A stretch of 64,000 nucleotides of DNA from Flavobacterium hydatis (GTDB lineage Bacteria > Bacteroidota > Bacteroidia > Flavobacteriales > Flavobacteriaceae), in assembly GCF_000737695.1 (NCBI RefSeq), contig NZ_JPRM01000006.1:186001-250000 (forward strand), given 5' to 3'. The notes beneath the pieces are model-generated. The model saw only the letters and a list, made by a program, of their open reading frames with translations, made no database searches and was not told the DNA's origin. Every line of letters starts with the position of its first letter. Position 1 is the stretch's first letter. A program made the translations under genes and the position numbers. This document shows positions 9,002 through 17,873 of the stretch, piece by piece.

Positions 9002-11146
9002 TTACTTCACAATTGTCATTTCATCAACAATGTGTTTAGCTCCTGCATATTTATCGATAATCCAAAGTACGTAACGAATATCAACATTGATAGTTCTTTG
9101 TAATTTAGGGTCAAAAATAACATCTCCAGCCATAGCTTCGATATTACCATCAAAAGCAACTCCTATTAATTCTCCTTTTCCGTTAAGAACTGGTGAACCT
9201 GAGTTTCCTCCTGTAATATCATTATCTGTTAAAAAGTTTACTGGCATATATCCAGCTTTGTCTGCATATTGACCAAAATCTTTTGCTTTGTTCAATTCTA
9301 ATAATCTAGCTGGCAAGTCAAATTCTTGATCTCCTGCTTTATACTTTTTAACCATTCCGGCCATTGTAGTATAATTATTAATCTTAGCATCGTTTCTCTT
9401 ATCTTCTGGTAAAGCACGAACTTTTCCGTAAGTTAATCTTAAAGTAGAGTTTGCATCTGGGTATTTAATTGTGTTTAATTTAGACACTCTTAAACCTTCT
9501 ACAAGTTCACGGTAAGCAATTGCAAAACTATCATCAGCTTTTAATTGTCCGTCTGTTTTAGTACGGTATTTAGTTAGCAAATCGTTAGAGATAATATACA
9601 ATGGATCGTGTACAATCGCCAATGGTTTAGGGTCAGCCATAAATGCTAATACTTTATCTTTAGTTGTAAAATAACTTATTTCAGTCGCTTTTGCAACATC
9701 TGCAGTAAAATCACCATTATTCTCTGATTTCATTTTAGCTATTTGTGGAGCTAAACCATACTCAGCAGCTTTTGCAGCGTATAAATTCAATTGAGCAGTT
9801 AATACATCTTTTTCAAGCGGTGCATAAAACTCTCCATAAACACTTTCAATCATTGCATTAATCTTAGGTAACATCTCTGCTTTTTTAGCATCGTTTTCCT
9901 TGTAATAAGCAATTAATGCATTACCTAAATTTGCAGGTCCTGTAGCGTAATTAGAAGTACGCAAAAGTTGTATTAAGTAATTATCGTGAGTCGCTTTTAA
10001 ATTAGTTTCTCTATAATAACCATTAATAGTAGGAATTACATTTTCGTATTTTTCTTTATTCTCTGGTTTAGTTGCCCATTCGTAGAACTTATCTTCTTGT
10101 TCTGTTTTTGTAGCTACTGTTCCCGCTTTTGTTAAAGCATCGATCATACCTTGACGGTTTTTCCAGTAGTTTGCTGTCGAAGCATATTTAGACGCATATT
10201 GCAAACGAACTGTTGCATCTTTGTCCATATACTTTTTCATTTGGTCCATTCCAGTTTTTGCACCTTCAACCCAAGCAGGGTAAGCATACTTAATGTTTTG
10301 CTCAATTCCACCTGCTGGCATCCAACGGTTTGTTCTTCCTGGATAACCTAAAATCATGGCAAAATCATTCTCTTTAACACCTTTTAAACTTACAGGTAAG
10401 TAATGTTTTGGTTGTAAAGGCACATTGTCTTTAGAATATTCTGCAGGATTTCCGTTTTTATCGGCATATACTCTAAACATAGAGAAATCTCCAGTATGAC
10501 GTGGCCACTCCCAGTTATCAGTATCTCCTCCAAATTTACCAACACTTTCTGGTGGTGTTCCTACTAAACGTACATCTTTGTAATCTTGGTATACAAAATA
10601 GTAGTATTCGTTTCCTTGAAAGAATGGACGAACTGAAACAGTATATTTTCCACCTTCATTATTTTCTTGCTCAATTAAAGCAATTTCTTGCTGAATAACT
10701 TTGTTTCTTTCAGCTTCAGTCATTTTATCATTTACTTTAGATAAAATTCTTTTAGAAACATCATCCATACGAACGAAGAAACGAACATATAATGATTTTG
10801 GTTTCATCTCGGCACTTTTATCTTTTGCCCAAAAACCATTTTTTAAGTAATTCTGCTCTTCAGTAGAAAGTTCTGCAATTGCGTCGTAACCACAGTGGTG
10901 ATTTGTTAAAACTAAACCGTTTTTAGAAACGATTTCGGCAGTACATCCTCCGTTAAACTGAACGATAGCATCTTTCAAACTATGGTTGTTGATACTATAA
11001 ATTTCTTCGGATGTAAGTTGCAAGCCCATCTTCTGCATATCTCTATGGTTTAATCTCTCGATAAACATCAAGAACCACATTCCCTCATCTGCTCTCACAG
11101 GAAAAGCCATAAGGCACATTGTCAAAAATAAAATTATTTTTTTCAT
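9002..11146 (-). CDS. S46 family dipeptidyl-peptidase, DPP7-like
   Basis: 714 aa with a signal peptide (MKKIILFLTMCLMAFPVRAD). Periplasmic serine exopeptidase that removes dipeptides from peptide N-termini, part of amino-acid scavenging in Bacteroidota. Catalytic residues are readable: His84 in TNHHCGYDA, Asp220 in WPRHTGDFS and Ser649 in GGNSGSPV. The spacing H-136-D matches Porphyromonas DPP7. The residue 18 after the catalytic Ser is Gly (FDGN, position 667); DPP11 enzymes, specific for Asp/Glu, have Arg there, so a DPP7-like preference for hydrophobic P1 residues is inferred. Monocistronic between two terminator or intergenic regions. Confidence 0.9.
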   Translation of the reverse strand: MKKIILFLTMCLMAFPVRADEGMWFLMFIERLNHRDMQKMGLQLTSEEIYSINNHSLKDAIVQFNGGCTAEIVSKNGLVLTNHHCGYDAIAELSTEEQNYLKNGFWAKDKSAEMKPKSLYVRFFVRMDDVSKRILSKVNDKMTEAERNKVIQQEIALIEQENNEGGKYTVSVRPFFQGNEYYYFVYQDYKDVRLVGTPPESVGKFGGDTDNWEWPRHTGDFSMFRVYADKNGNPAEYSKDNVPLQPKHYLPVSLKGVKENDFAMILGYPGRTNRWMPAGGIEQNIKYAYPAWVEGAKTGMDQMKKYMDKDATVRLQYASKYASTANYWKNRQGMIDALTKAGTVATKTEQEDKFYEWATKPENKEKYENVIPTINGYYRETNLKATHDNYLIQLLRTSNYATGPANLGNALIAYYKENDAKKAEMLPKINAMIESVYGEFYAPLEKDVLTAQLNLYAAKAAEYGLAPQIAKMKSENNGDFTADVAKATEISYFTTKDKVLAFMADPKPLAIVHDPLYIISNDLLTKYRTKTDGQLKADDSFAIAYRELVEGLRVSKLNTIKYPDANSTLRLTYGKVRALPEDKRNDAKINNYTTMAGMVKKYKAGDQEFDLPARLLELNKAKDFGQYADKAGYMPVNFLTDNDITGGNSGSPVLNGKGELIGVAFDGNIEAMAGDVIFDPKLQRTINVDIRYVLWIIDKYAGAKHIVDEMTIVK

Positions 11147-11375
11147 ACGTATTAAATATTATTAGTTCTGCGAATATAGTGCATTTTCACAATTAAACAT
11201 CTAACCAGAATCCCTAAAATAAACATATCAACCAAATCACACCTAATATTTATGAATTCCGCAGATTCAAAAACAATTCCACATTCATATATTCATTTTA
11301 TTTCACAATTAAATATGTAATAAATAATTTATTAAAAATTAATTACTCATAATCAATTTCTTATAAAAAAATCTA

Positions 11376-11383
11376 TACTTTTG
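11376..11383 (+). promoter_or_regulatory. Bacteroidetes -7 box (TACTTTTG)
   Basis: TAnnTTTG match 23 bases before the ATG of the outer-membrane barrel gene, in an AT-rich stretch. No clear -33 TTTG at ideal spacing. Confidence 0.6.
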
Positions 11384-11406
11384 CATAAATTAAATTTATA
11401 TTAGAG

Positions 11407-11937
11407 ATGAAAAAATTACTATTATGTGTTGCTTTAGTTGTTTCTGCAATGGCTACTGCACAAAAAGGGTCAATACTTGTAGGAGGAAACGTAGGATATT
11501 CTTCTGAAAAAATTGGCGATGCAAAGGCAGAATCATTTGAATTTTCTCCAAGATTTGGTTATCAGTTTTCAGAAAGCTGGACTGCAGGAGTTGACGCTAC
11601 TATTGGTAGCATCCACAATGATCTTGTTGACAACTCTAACAATCAAAAGATTGGAGCATTTGTTCGTTACTCTAGACCATTAAACGAAACGTTTGCAATT
11701 TTTGCTGACATAGGATCTGGTTACCAACAAAACTCTATTAATGATGCTAAAGGAATGTACGCTTACATTACTCCAGCTTTATTCATAAACATGAAAAGAG
11801 GTTTTGGTTTAAATTTCTCTATTGGAGGACTTAACTACGACAACATTGATGGAAAAAATGACCCAAGACAAGAACGTATTGGATTCAATTTCGGAAAAAC
11901 AATGAACATTGGTATTTCTAAAAACTTCAGTTTGTAA
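11407..11937 (+). CDS. Small outer-membrane beta-barrel protein
   Basis: 176 aa. Signal peptide MKKLLLCVALVVSAMATAQ, then alternating amphipathic strands rich in G, F and Y (ILVGGNVGYSS, FEFSPRFGYQF, WTAGVDATIG, IGAFVRYSRPL, FGLNFSIGGLNYD, RIGFNFGKTMNIGISKNFSL) ending in an aromatic/hydrophobic residue pattern typical of an 8-stranded OmpX/OmpW-like barrel inserted by BAM. No known ligand or enzymatic signature. It has its own promoter-like box at 11376 and a terminator just after the stop, so it is a single-gene unit. Confidence 0.8.
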   Translation: MKKLLLCVALVVSAMATAQKGSILVGGNVGYSSEKIGDAKAESFEFSPRFGYQFSESWTAGVDATIGSIHNDLVDNSNNQKIGAFVRYSRPLNETFAIFADIGSGYQQNSINDAKGMYAYITPALFINMKRGFGLNFSIGGLNYDNIDGKNDPRQERIGFNFGKTMNIGISKNFSL

Positions 11938-11951
11938 AAACACCTTGCCCC

Positions 11952-11993
11952 ATAAAATAAAAAACCACCAATTGGTGGTTTTTTTATTTTATG
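11952..11993. terminator. Bidirectional rho-independent terminator
   Basis: Stem AAAACCACC / GGTGGTTTT around AATT, extended by the ATAAAATAA / TTATTTTAT flanks. Lies between the convergent barrel gene and obgE and has A/T tracts on both sides. Confidence 0.88.
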
Positions 11994-12010
11994 ATATATC
12001 TATAATAGAA

Positions 12011-13012
12011 TTAATCATTCAACATTTTCCACAATTTATCTTTCAATTCAGATAGTCCTTGCTGCGCAACAGATGATATAAACATATAAGGAACATCTTT
12101 AAAAGCAACATCAAGTTCAGTCTTTAATTCAGCTTTAAGTTCGTCATCTAGCATATCACATTTAGAGATCACTAACAAACGCTCTTTATCTAGCATTTCA
12201 GGATTATACTTAGTTAATTCATTAACCAAGATGTCATACTCTCCTTTAATGTCTGGTGTATCTACAGGAACAAGAAATAATAAGGTTGAGTTACGCTCTA
12301 TATGACGCAAGAAATAATGACCTAATCCCTTTCCTTCAGCAGCACCCTCGATAATTCCAGGAATATCTGCAATTACAAAAGATTGAAAATCTCTATAAGC
12401 TACAATACCTAAATTTGGTTTTAATGTTGTAAACGGATAATCGGCAATTTTAGGCTTTGCAGATGTTAATACAGATAATAAGGTAGATTTCCCTGCATTA
12501 GGAAAACCAACTAATCCTACATCGGCAAGAACTTTAAGTTCTAATATTACATCCATTTCTACACCTGGCAAACCTGGTTGTGCATATCTTGGAGTTTGGT
12601 TTGTAGAACTTCTAAAATGCCAGTTTCCTAAACCACCTTTTCCTCCTCTAGAAAGGATTTGTTTTTCTCCGTGCTCCGTAATTTCAAACAAGGTTTCGCC
12701 TGTTTCTTTATCTTTTACAACAGTACCCAATGGCACTTCAATAAATTTATCATCACCATCGGCTCCAGTACTTCTGTCACCTCCACCATCTCCACCGTGA
12801 CCCGCTTTAATATGACGAGCAAACTTTAAATGAAACAATGTCCAAAGTCCTTTATTCCCAACTAAAAAAACATGACCACCACGACCACCATCTCCACCAT
12901 CTGGACCACCTTTTTCAATAAACTTCTCTCTATGTAAATGCGTAGAACCTTTTCCTCCTTTACCGGAAGAAACAAATATTTTAACGTAATCTACAAAATT
13001 TCCCTCTGTCAT
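12011..13012 (-). CDS. obgE: Obg family ribosome-associated GTPase
   Basis: 333 aa, the short Obg form without a C-terminal OCT extension. The N-terminal glycine-rich Obg fold (residues 5-158: [25 protein letters not shown]) precedes the G domain: G1 GFPNAGKST at 169-177, DYPFTTL switch [10 protein letters not shown] (G3) and SKCD (G4). Works on 50S ribosome maturation and the stringent/growth response. First from the left of a leftward housekeeping run obgE, CNNM-like gene, adk, hpt; the gaps of 78-100 bases contain repeats, so independent promoters are possible. Confidence 0.96.
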   Translation of the reverse strand: MTEGNFVDYVKIFVSSGKGGKGSTHLHREKFIEKGGPDGGDGGRGGHVFLVGNKGLWTLFHLKFARHIKAGHGGDGGGDRSTGADGDDKFIEVPLGTVVKDKETGETLFEITEHGEKQILSRGGKGGLGNWHFRSSTNQTPRYAQPGLPGVEMDVILELKVLADVGLVGFPNAGKSTLLSVLTSAKPKIADYPFTTLKPNLGIVAYRDFQSFVIADIPGIIEGAAEGKGLGHYFLRHIERNSTLLFLVPVDTPDIKGEYDILVNELTKYNPEMLDKERLLVISKCDMLDDELKAELKTELDVAFKDVPYMFISSVAQQGLSELKDKLWKMLND

Positions 13013-13020
13013 ATTTCTCA

Positions 13021-13083
13021 GTATTCAGTCGCAGTTACATTTTTCAGTGCTATTTGCAATTGAAAACTGTAACTGAAAACTAT
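13021..13083. repeat. Dispersed CAGTCGCAGTTAC-type repeat
   Basis: The gap between obgE and the CNNM gene holds ATTCAGTCGCAGTTAC and, inverted, GTAACTGAAAACT. This is the same sequence family seen at 17515, 17820, 18358 and 47885. May form a weak hairpin between the genes. Confidence 0.55.
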
Positions 13084-13090
13084 TTTAATG

Positions 13091-14365
13091 TTAACCTTTT
13101 AATGCTTTTATTAATACTTTATCAATCTTTACGCCATCCATATCGATGACCTCTAATTCAAATTTTTGCCAAATTAATTTCTCGCCTTCTTTTGGAATAC
13201 GAGATAATTCAGTCATTATTAAACCACTTACCGTGGTAACTTCATAATCATTAATTAATTCATCTAACTCAAAATAAGTTAAGAAATCATGTAATGAATA
13301 ATGTCCATCGACCAACCAAGTTCCGTCTTCTCTTTCTATTAACTGAAATTCGTCTTTATAAAAATCGGCAGCATCTCCTACAAGAGCTTCCAGAATATCA
13401 TTTAATGTTATAATTCCTTGGAAAATTCCATATTCATCAGAAACGAATGCATAATGGATTCCTGTTTTCTTAAAATTCTCTAATGCTTTGTAAGCCGTTG
13501 TCTGCTCCATTATAAAAGGAGCTTCAGTCATTATAGACGCTAAGCTGAAATCTTCTTTTTCAATATTAGCAAAGATAGTTTTCAAGTTAACAACCCCCGA
13601 AATATCATCATAGTTCTCTGTATAAACAGGATAAATGGAGTGTAAATCTTCTAAAATTAATTCTTTTACACGCTGTTTATCTGAATTTAACGGCAAGAAA
13701 ACCACCGATTTTCTGTGTGTCATTAACGAGTTTACTTTTCTATCACCGATATGAAAAACACGTTCCACAATATCTTGTTCTATCTCCTGTACTTCACCAC
13801 CCTCTGTACCTTCTTTAATAATGGCTTTTATTTCTTCTTCGGTAACTTTACCATCGGCAGTAGGCTTTATTTGCAAAACATTCAATAAAAAATCTGTCGA
13901 ATTAGTCAGCAACCAAATAAATGGAGCTGTAATAATCGAGATAACCTTCATTGGCAAAGCCACAGCTTTGGCTATAGCCTCTGGATGATTCAAACCAATT
14001 CTCTTAGGCAACAACTCACCCAAAACAAGAGAAAAGAAAGTTAAAACTACAACTACAATCCCTACAGCAACAGAATGTGCGTAAGGCTGTAAAACTTCAA
14101 ATTTGCTTACAAAAACCTCAACATCCATCGTGATTTTATCTCCACTATAAATACCTGTCAAAATCCCTATTAAGGTAATTCCGATTTGTACAGTCGATAA
14201 AAACTTATTTGGCGAATTGGCTAAATCAAGAGCGATTTTAGCACTTTTATTTCCTTTTTTGGCTGCTGTCTCTAATCTATTCTTCCTTGCCGAAATCAAT
14301 GCGATTTCCGACATAGAGAAAACCCCATTTAAAATTATTAGAAAAAATATTATTAGTATCTCCAT
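13091..14365 (-). CDS. CNNM/CorC-type (hemolysin C family) membrane protein
   Basis: 424 aa. N-terminal DUF21/CNNM transmembrane domain (residues 1-190, several hydrophobic helices with NGVFSMSEIALISARKNRLE), then a CBS pair (about 200-330; MTHRKSVVFLPL, IHYAFVSDEYG...LNDILEALVG), then a C-terminal CorC_HlyC domain (DGTWLVDGHYSLHDF, YEVTTVSGLIM). The family is implicated in Mg2+/divalent cation efflux or homeostasis in the inner membrane; the old hemolysin label is historical. Lies between obgE and adk on the same strand. Exact ion not deducible from sequence. Confidence 0.87.
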   Translation of the reverse strand: MEILIIFFLIILNGVFSMSEIALISARKNRLETAAKKGNKSAKIALDLANSPNKFLSTVQIGITLIGILTGIYSGDKITMDVEVFVSKFEVLQPYAHSVAVGIVVVVLTFFSLVLGELLPKRIGLNHPEAIAKAVALPMKVISIITAPFIWLLTNSTDFLLNVLQIKPTADGKVTEEEIKAIIKEGTEGGEVQEIEQDIVERVFHIGDRKVNSLMTHRKSVVFLPLNSDKQRVKELILEDLHSIYPVYTENYDDISGVVNLKTIFANIEKEDFSLASIMTEAPFIMEQTTAYKALENFKKTGIHYAFVSDEYGIFQGIITLNDILEALVGDAADFYKDEFQLIEREDGTWLVDGHYSLHDFLTYFELDELINDYEVTTVSGLIMTELSRIPKEGEKLIWQKFELEVIDMDGVKIDKVLIKALKG

Positions 14366-14377
14366 TTTTATATTTAA

Positions 14378-14456
14378 ACATTTAAAGTTTAAAGCCTAAA
14401 ATTTGCCCAAATAAATATTACTCAGGCAAATCTTAAACCTTAAACTTTAAACTATT
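14378..14456. repeat. Intergenic inverted repeat
   Basis: Long imperfect inverted repeat: TTTAAAGTTTAAAGCCTAAA (left) against AAACCTTAAACTTTAAACT (right), with ATTTGCC / GGCAAAT inside. Located between adk and the CNNM gene; it could form a hairpin in the transcript. Similar AACTTTAAACTTTAAA pieces occur at about 17790-17860. Confidence 0.6.
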
Positions 14457-14464
14457 TCTTTTTA

Positions 14465-15037
14465 TTACAAATTATCAATTACACTAGTCAAACGCTCCGT
14501 TATTTCTTCAATAGATCCGATTCCGTTTACAGCGTGAAATTTATTTTGCTCTTTATAATATCCTATTAATGGAGCTGTTTTTTCATTATATTCCTGATAT
14601 CTAACACGAATTTTTTCTTCGTCCTGATCATCAGCTCTACCACTTGTTTTTCCTCTTTCTAATAAACGAGCTACCAGAATTTCATCATCAGCTTCTAAAG
14701 CGATTGTAGCTGTAACACTAGATCCAATTGTTGGTAAAAATTCATCTAAAGCTCTTGCCTGATCTAATGTTCTTGGGTAGCCGTCAAACAAAAAACCTTC
14801 TGTATCAAGATGTTTGTTTACTTCATCTATTAACATTGCAGTGGTAACTTCGCAAGGAACTAATTCGCCATTGTCCATAAAAACTCTTGCTTTCTTACCT
14901 AAATCTGTATCGTTTTTTAAATTAAAGCGAAAAATATCTCCTGTTGAAAGATGCGTTAATTTATATTTTTCTTTTAAAAATTCTGCCTGAGTTCCTTTTC
15001 CTGCTCCAGGTTTTCCGAATAAAACAATATTAATCAT
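14465..15037 (-). CDS. adk: Adenylate kinase
   Basis: 190 aa. Interconverts ATP + AMP and 2 ADP in the cytosol. P-loop GKPGAGKGTQ at residues 8-17, AMP-binding STGDIFR near 32-38, DGYPRTLDQARALDEF near 84-99, and the short LID (RLLERGKTSGRADDQDEEKIRVR), so this is the short-LID, zinc-free type. Same strand and purine-related neighbourhood as hpt upstream (93-base gap). Start chosen at the only ATG giving an intact P-loop N-terminus. Confidence 0.97.
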   Translation of the reverse strand: MINIVLFGKPGAGKGTQAEFLKEKYKLTHLSTGDIFRFNLKNDTDLGKKARVFMDNGELVPCEVTTAMLIDEVNKHLDTEGFLFDGYPRTLDQARALDEFLPTIGSSVTATIALEADDEILVARLLERGKTSGRADDQDEEKIRVRYQEYNEKTAPLIGYYKEQNKFHAVNGIGSIEEITERLTSVIDNL

Positions 15038-15129
15038 AGTTTGTGTGTTGTGTCGTACTTCCTTTTTTATTTTTTAAAGAAGTTTAAAGTGAATAGTTAA
15101 TTTATAATTCTTTGGTTTTTGGTTCTAGT

Positions 15130-15660
15130 TTATTCTGCTAATTTATATACCTCAGCCAAATTTCTTCCCAAACCATCGTAGTCTAAACCGTAACCAACAA
15201 TAAATTTGTTTGGAATTCGAATTCCGATATAATCAATCTTAATGTCTTTTTTGTATGCCTCTGGTTTAAAGAACAAAGTAGCAATTTTTAAATGCTTTAC
15301 ATTTTGTTGTTTAAACATCTCTTTAAGTTCAACCAAGGTATTCCCAGTGTCAACAATATCCTCAATGATAATTACTGTTCTACCTGTTAAATCCTGATTT
15401 AAACCTATTAATTGCTTTACATCATGAGTTGTTTCTGTTCCTTCATAAGAAGCCATTTTTATAAAAGAAACCTCGCAGTGTTTTTTATATTTTTTCAAAA
15501 AATCGGCAACAACCATAAAAGAGCCATTTAATACTCCAATAAAAATTGGAATATCATCTCCAAAATCATCTTGTACCTGAGCTACCATTTTAGTAATTGC
15601 AAAATCAATTTCTTTAGCCGAAATAAACGGAACAAATTGTTTATCGTGAAGTTGTATCAT
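15130..15660 (-). CDS. hpt: Hypoxanthine phosphoribosyltransferase
   Basis: 176 aa type-I phosphoribosyltransferase for purine salvage (hypoxanthine or guanine + PRPP to IMP or GMP). The PRPP-binding loop VIIIEDIVDTGNT is at residues 96-108 and the flexible-loop region MASYEGTETT is before it; C-terminal VGYGLDYDGLGRNL is typical of HPRT. A TATCTTTG box on the minus strand at 15686-15693, 25 bases before the ATG, marks its promoter, divergent from the gene at 15760. Followed by adk. Confidence 0.95.
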   Translation of the reverse strand: MIQLHDKQFVPFISAKEIDFAITKMVAQVQDDFGDDIPIFIGVLNGSFMVVADFLKKYKKHCEVSFIKMASYEGTETTHDVKQLIGLNQDLTGRTVIIIEDIVDTGNTLVELKEMFKQQNVKHLKIATLFFKPEAYKKDIKIDYIGIRIPNKFIVGYGLDYDGLGRNLAEVYKLAE

Positions 15661-15685
15661 TATTTTTTACATTTAAAATAATGGG

Positions 15686-15693
15686 CAAAGATA
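15686..15693 (-). promoter_or_regulatory. -7 box of hpt (TATCTTTG)
   Basis: Exact TAnnTTTG on the minus strand, about 25 bases upstream of the hpt ATG, in the 99-base divergent intergenic region. Confidence 0.7.
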
Positions 15694-15726
15694 CAGAATT
15701 CGAGTTTTAGAATCGAAAATTGACTC

Positions 15727-15734
15727 TAAATTTG
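15727..15734 (+). promoter_or_regulatory. -7 box (TAAATTTG) of the gene at 15760
   Basis: Exact TAnnTTTG, 25 bases before the ATG at 15760; divergent from the hpt box 34 bases away. Confidence 0.65.
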
Positions 15735-15759
15735 TATTTTTAAATCAAAAATAAAATCA

Positions 15760-16311
15760 ATGCCCTCTGAATTACAAAAAAACCTTGATTACGTAAGTGC
15801 TTACAGAGAAAACAGACTTAAAGGAGCGCAAACTGTTTTAGAAAATCCTGATTATTTTCCCGAATTAATTTCGATTTGCTTCGACGTTCATGACAAAAAC
15901 ACGCACAAAGCCTGCTGGATTTTAGAATTTGTATCTTATGAAAAGCTCGAATGGCTACAACCTCATCTTGATTTTTTTTGTTCGAATCTTAAAAAATTAA
16001 AAGATGAAAGTGGCATTCGTCCTATTGCCAAAATCTGCCAACTTTTAGTTATTGCGCATTATAAAAAATCAGAAACAAATATTTCTCTTTCCGAAACGCA
16101 ACTTCAGGATATTATCGAAACCAGTTTTGATTGGCTTATTACCGATACCAAAGTAGCTGCAAAAGCTTATTCTATCCGAACTTTGCATATATTAGGAAAG
16201 TATTACGACTGGATTCATCCCGAATTGCAAATTATCTTAACCAAGGATTATGCAAATCATACCGCTGCTTATAAAGCAGTTGCAAGAGAGGTTCTTAAGA
16301 AAATAAAATAG
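15760..16311 (+). CDS. Conserved hypothetical helical protein
   Basis: 183 aa, no signal peptide, no transmembrane segment. Predicted almost entirely alpha-helical with repeated helix pairs (DKNTHKACWILEFVSY, IRPIAKICQLLVIAHY, TKVAAKAYSIRTLHILGKYYDW, NHTAAYKAVAREVLKK) that look HEAT/ARM-like. It precedes purK by 54 bases and has its own divergent promoter box. I do not recognise a catalytic motif. Its place beside hpt and purK is suggestive of, but does not prove, a link with purine metabolism. Confidence 0.7.
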   Translation: MPSELQKNLDYVSAYRENRLKGAQTVLENPDYFPELISICFDVHDKNTHKACWILEFVSYEKLEWLQPHLDFFCSNLKKLKDESGIRPIAKICQLLVIAHYKKSETNISLSETQLQDIIETSFDWLITDTKVAAKAYSIRTLHILGKYYDWIHPELQIILTKDYANHTAAYKAVAREVLKKIK

Positions 16312-16337
16312 CATTTTCCTATTCAATCATTATAAAG

Positions 16338-16345
16338 TATCTTTG
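16338..16345 (+). promoter_or_regulatory. -7 box of purK (TATCTTTG)
   Basis: Exact TAnnTTTG 20 bases before the purK ATG, within the short gap after the upstream gene. Confidence 0.65.
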
Positions 16346-16365
16346 CGCATCACAAACACACAACA

Positions 16366-17514
16366 ATGAATTATTTTTCTTCTGATTTTAAATTAGGAAT
16401 CTTAGGTGGTGGACAATTAGGCAAAATGCTACTTTTTGACACTCGCAAATTTGACATACAAACCTATGTTTTAGACCCAAGCGATGAAGCTCCTAGCAAA
16501 ATTGCCTGTAACAAATTCTGTCAAGGGGATTTAATGGACTTTGAAACTGTTTACAATTTTGGAAAACAAGTAGATGTTTTGACCTTCGAAATAGAGCTTG
16601 TAAACCTCGAAGCGCTGGAAAAACTAGAAAATGAAGGCGTAAAAATATACCCTTCTCCAAAAACTTTAAGGGGTATTCAGAATAAAGGAATCCAAAAAGA
16701 TTTTTACATTAAAAACAATATTCCTACTGCTCCATTTGAAAGATTTGAAAATCTGGAAAGCTTAAAAGCTAAAATTCAAGATTTAAAATTGCCTTTTGTA
16801 TGGAAATGTACGGAATTTGGATATGACGGAAATGGTGTAAAAGTTATTCGTCAAGCTTCGGATTTAGATAATTTACCTAATGTAGAATGTATTGCAGAAA
16901 CAATGGTTCCGTTCAAGAATGAACTTGCCATTATTGTTTGTCGCAATCCATCGGGAGAAATAAAAACGTATCCTGTTGTAGAAATGGAATTTCATCCAGA
17001 GGCAAATCAGGTAGAATATGTAATTTGTCCTGCAAGAATCGACGAGAAAGTAGCTCAAAAAGCAAGAGCAATTGCGCTTAATGTTTCGGAGAAATTTAAT
17101 CATGTTGGTCTTTTAGCAGTTGAAATGTTCCAAACTCAAGACGATGAAATCTTAGTAAACGAAGTTGCTCCTCGCCCACACAATTCTGGACATTATTCTA
17201 TCGAAGCAAGTTATACTTCACAATTTGAAAATCATTTACGTGCTATATTAGATCTTCCGCTAGGAAATACCGATAGTAAAGTCGCAGGAGTTATGGTAAA
17301 CTTAGTTGGAGCCGAAGGATTCTCTGGCGATGTAGTTTATCAAAACATCGAAACTATTTTAGGATGGAACGGTGTTACACCACATATATATGGTAAAAAA
17401 CAAACCCGCCCTTTCAGAAAAATGGGTCACGTTACAATCGTAAATGGTGATATGAACGAAGCAAGAAGAATTGCCGAGGATGTTAAGAATACGATTAAAG
17501 TGATTAGTATATAG
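16366..17514 (+). CDS. purK: 5-(carboxyamino)imidazole ribonucleotide synthase
   Basis: 382 aa ATP-grasp enzyme of de novo purine synthesis: AIR + bicarbonate + ATP to N5-CAIR. N-terminal FKLGILGGGQLGKMLLFD Rossmann-type start, ATP-grasp core (LPFVWKCTEFGYDGNGVKV, ELAIIVCRN) and the family motif NEVAPRPHNSGHYSIEAS. Works with PurE, encoded 360 bases downstream after a 71-aa ORF. Length is normal. Confidence 0.96.
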   Translation: MNYFSSDFKLGILGGGQLGKMLLFDTRKFDIQTYVLDPSDEAPSKIACNKFCQGDLMDFETVYNFGKQVDVLTFEIELVNLEALEKLENEGVKIYPSPKTLRGIQNKGIQKDFYIKNNIPTAPFERFENLESLKAKIQDLKLPFVWKCTEFGYDGNGVKVIRQASDLDNLPNVECIAETMVPFKNELAIIVCRNPSGEIKTYPVVEMEFHPEANQVEYVICPARIDEKVAQKARAIALNVSEKFNHVGLLAVEMFQTQDDEILVNEVAPRPHNSGHYSIEASYTSQFENHLRAILDLPLGNTDSKVAGVMVNLVGAEGFSGDVVYQNIETILGWNGVTPHIYGKKQTRPFRKMGHVTIVNGDMNEARRIAEDVKNTIKVISI

Positions 17515-17580
17515 TTTTCAGTTGCAGTCACAGTTTACAAGTTGAAACGAAATAAACACTTTTAGTTTAATTAATTTTTA
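17515..17580. repeat. Dispersed CAGTTGCAGTCACAGTTT repeat
   Basis: Gap after purK starts with a CAGTTGCAGTCACAGTTTAC-like piece of the same short-repeat family as 13021 and 18358; the remainder is AT-rich spacer. Confidence 0.45.
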
Positions 17581-17581
17581 A

Positions 17582-17797
17582 ATGAGTTTTGTAGAAATAT
17601 CAATTAACCTTTTGAATTTAAGCAATGAGTCAAATTGGTTTAAAATTCATTTTGAAAGATTTACAGATAAATACGAATATAAAGGTGAGAGAATAAAAAG
17701 TTTTATTCTATTTATAATTCTTGTATTATGTTCACTAATATTAATACTCGGAGTTTTATTTTTGATTTATAAATTCCTAATCAAATTAAACGCTTAA
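17582..17797 (+). CDS. Small hypothetical membrane protein
   Basis: 71 aa. N-terminal polar half (VEISINLLNLSNESNWFKIHFERF, TDKYEYKGERIKS) and one strong hydrophobic helix FILFIILVLCSLILILGVLFLIYKFL shortened here in description, at residues about 40-65, ending INKL-type polar tail. Inserted between purK and purE on the same strand, bordered by dispersed repeats on both sides. No family recognised; coding status rests on length, composition and the plausible membrane segment. Confidence 0.5.
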   Translation: MSFVEISINLLNLSNESNWFKIHFERFTDKYEYKGERIKSFILFIILVLCSLILILGVLFLIYKFLIKLNA

Positions 17798-17814
17798 ACT
17801 TTAAACAAAAACAC

Positions 17815-17860
17815 AATCAGTTTTCAGTCGCGGTTTGCAACTTTAAACTTTGAACCTTAA
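17815..17860. repeat. Dispersed CAGTTTTCAGTCGCGGTTTGC repeat piece
   Basis: Another member of the short AGTTTTCAGTCGCAGT family followed by AACTTTAAACTTTGAACCTTAAAC, lying directly before purE. Confidence 0.5.
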
Positions 17861-17873
17861 ACAAAAAAAACAA

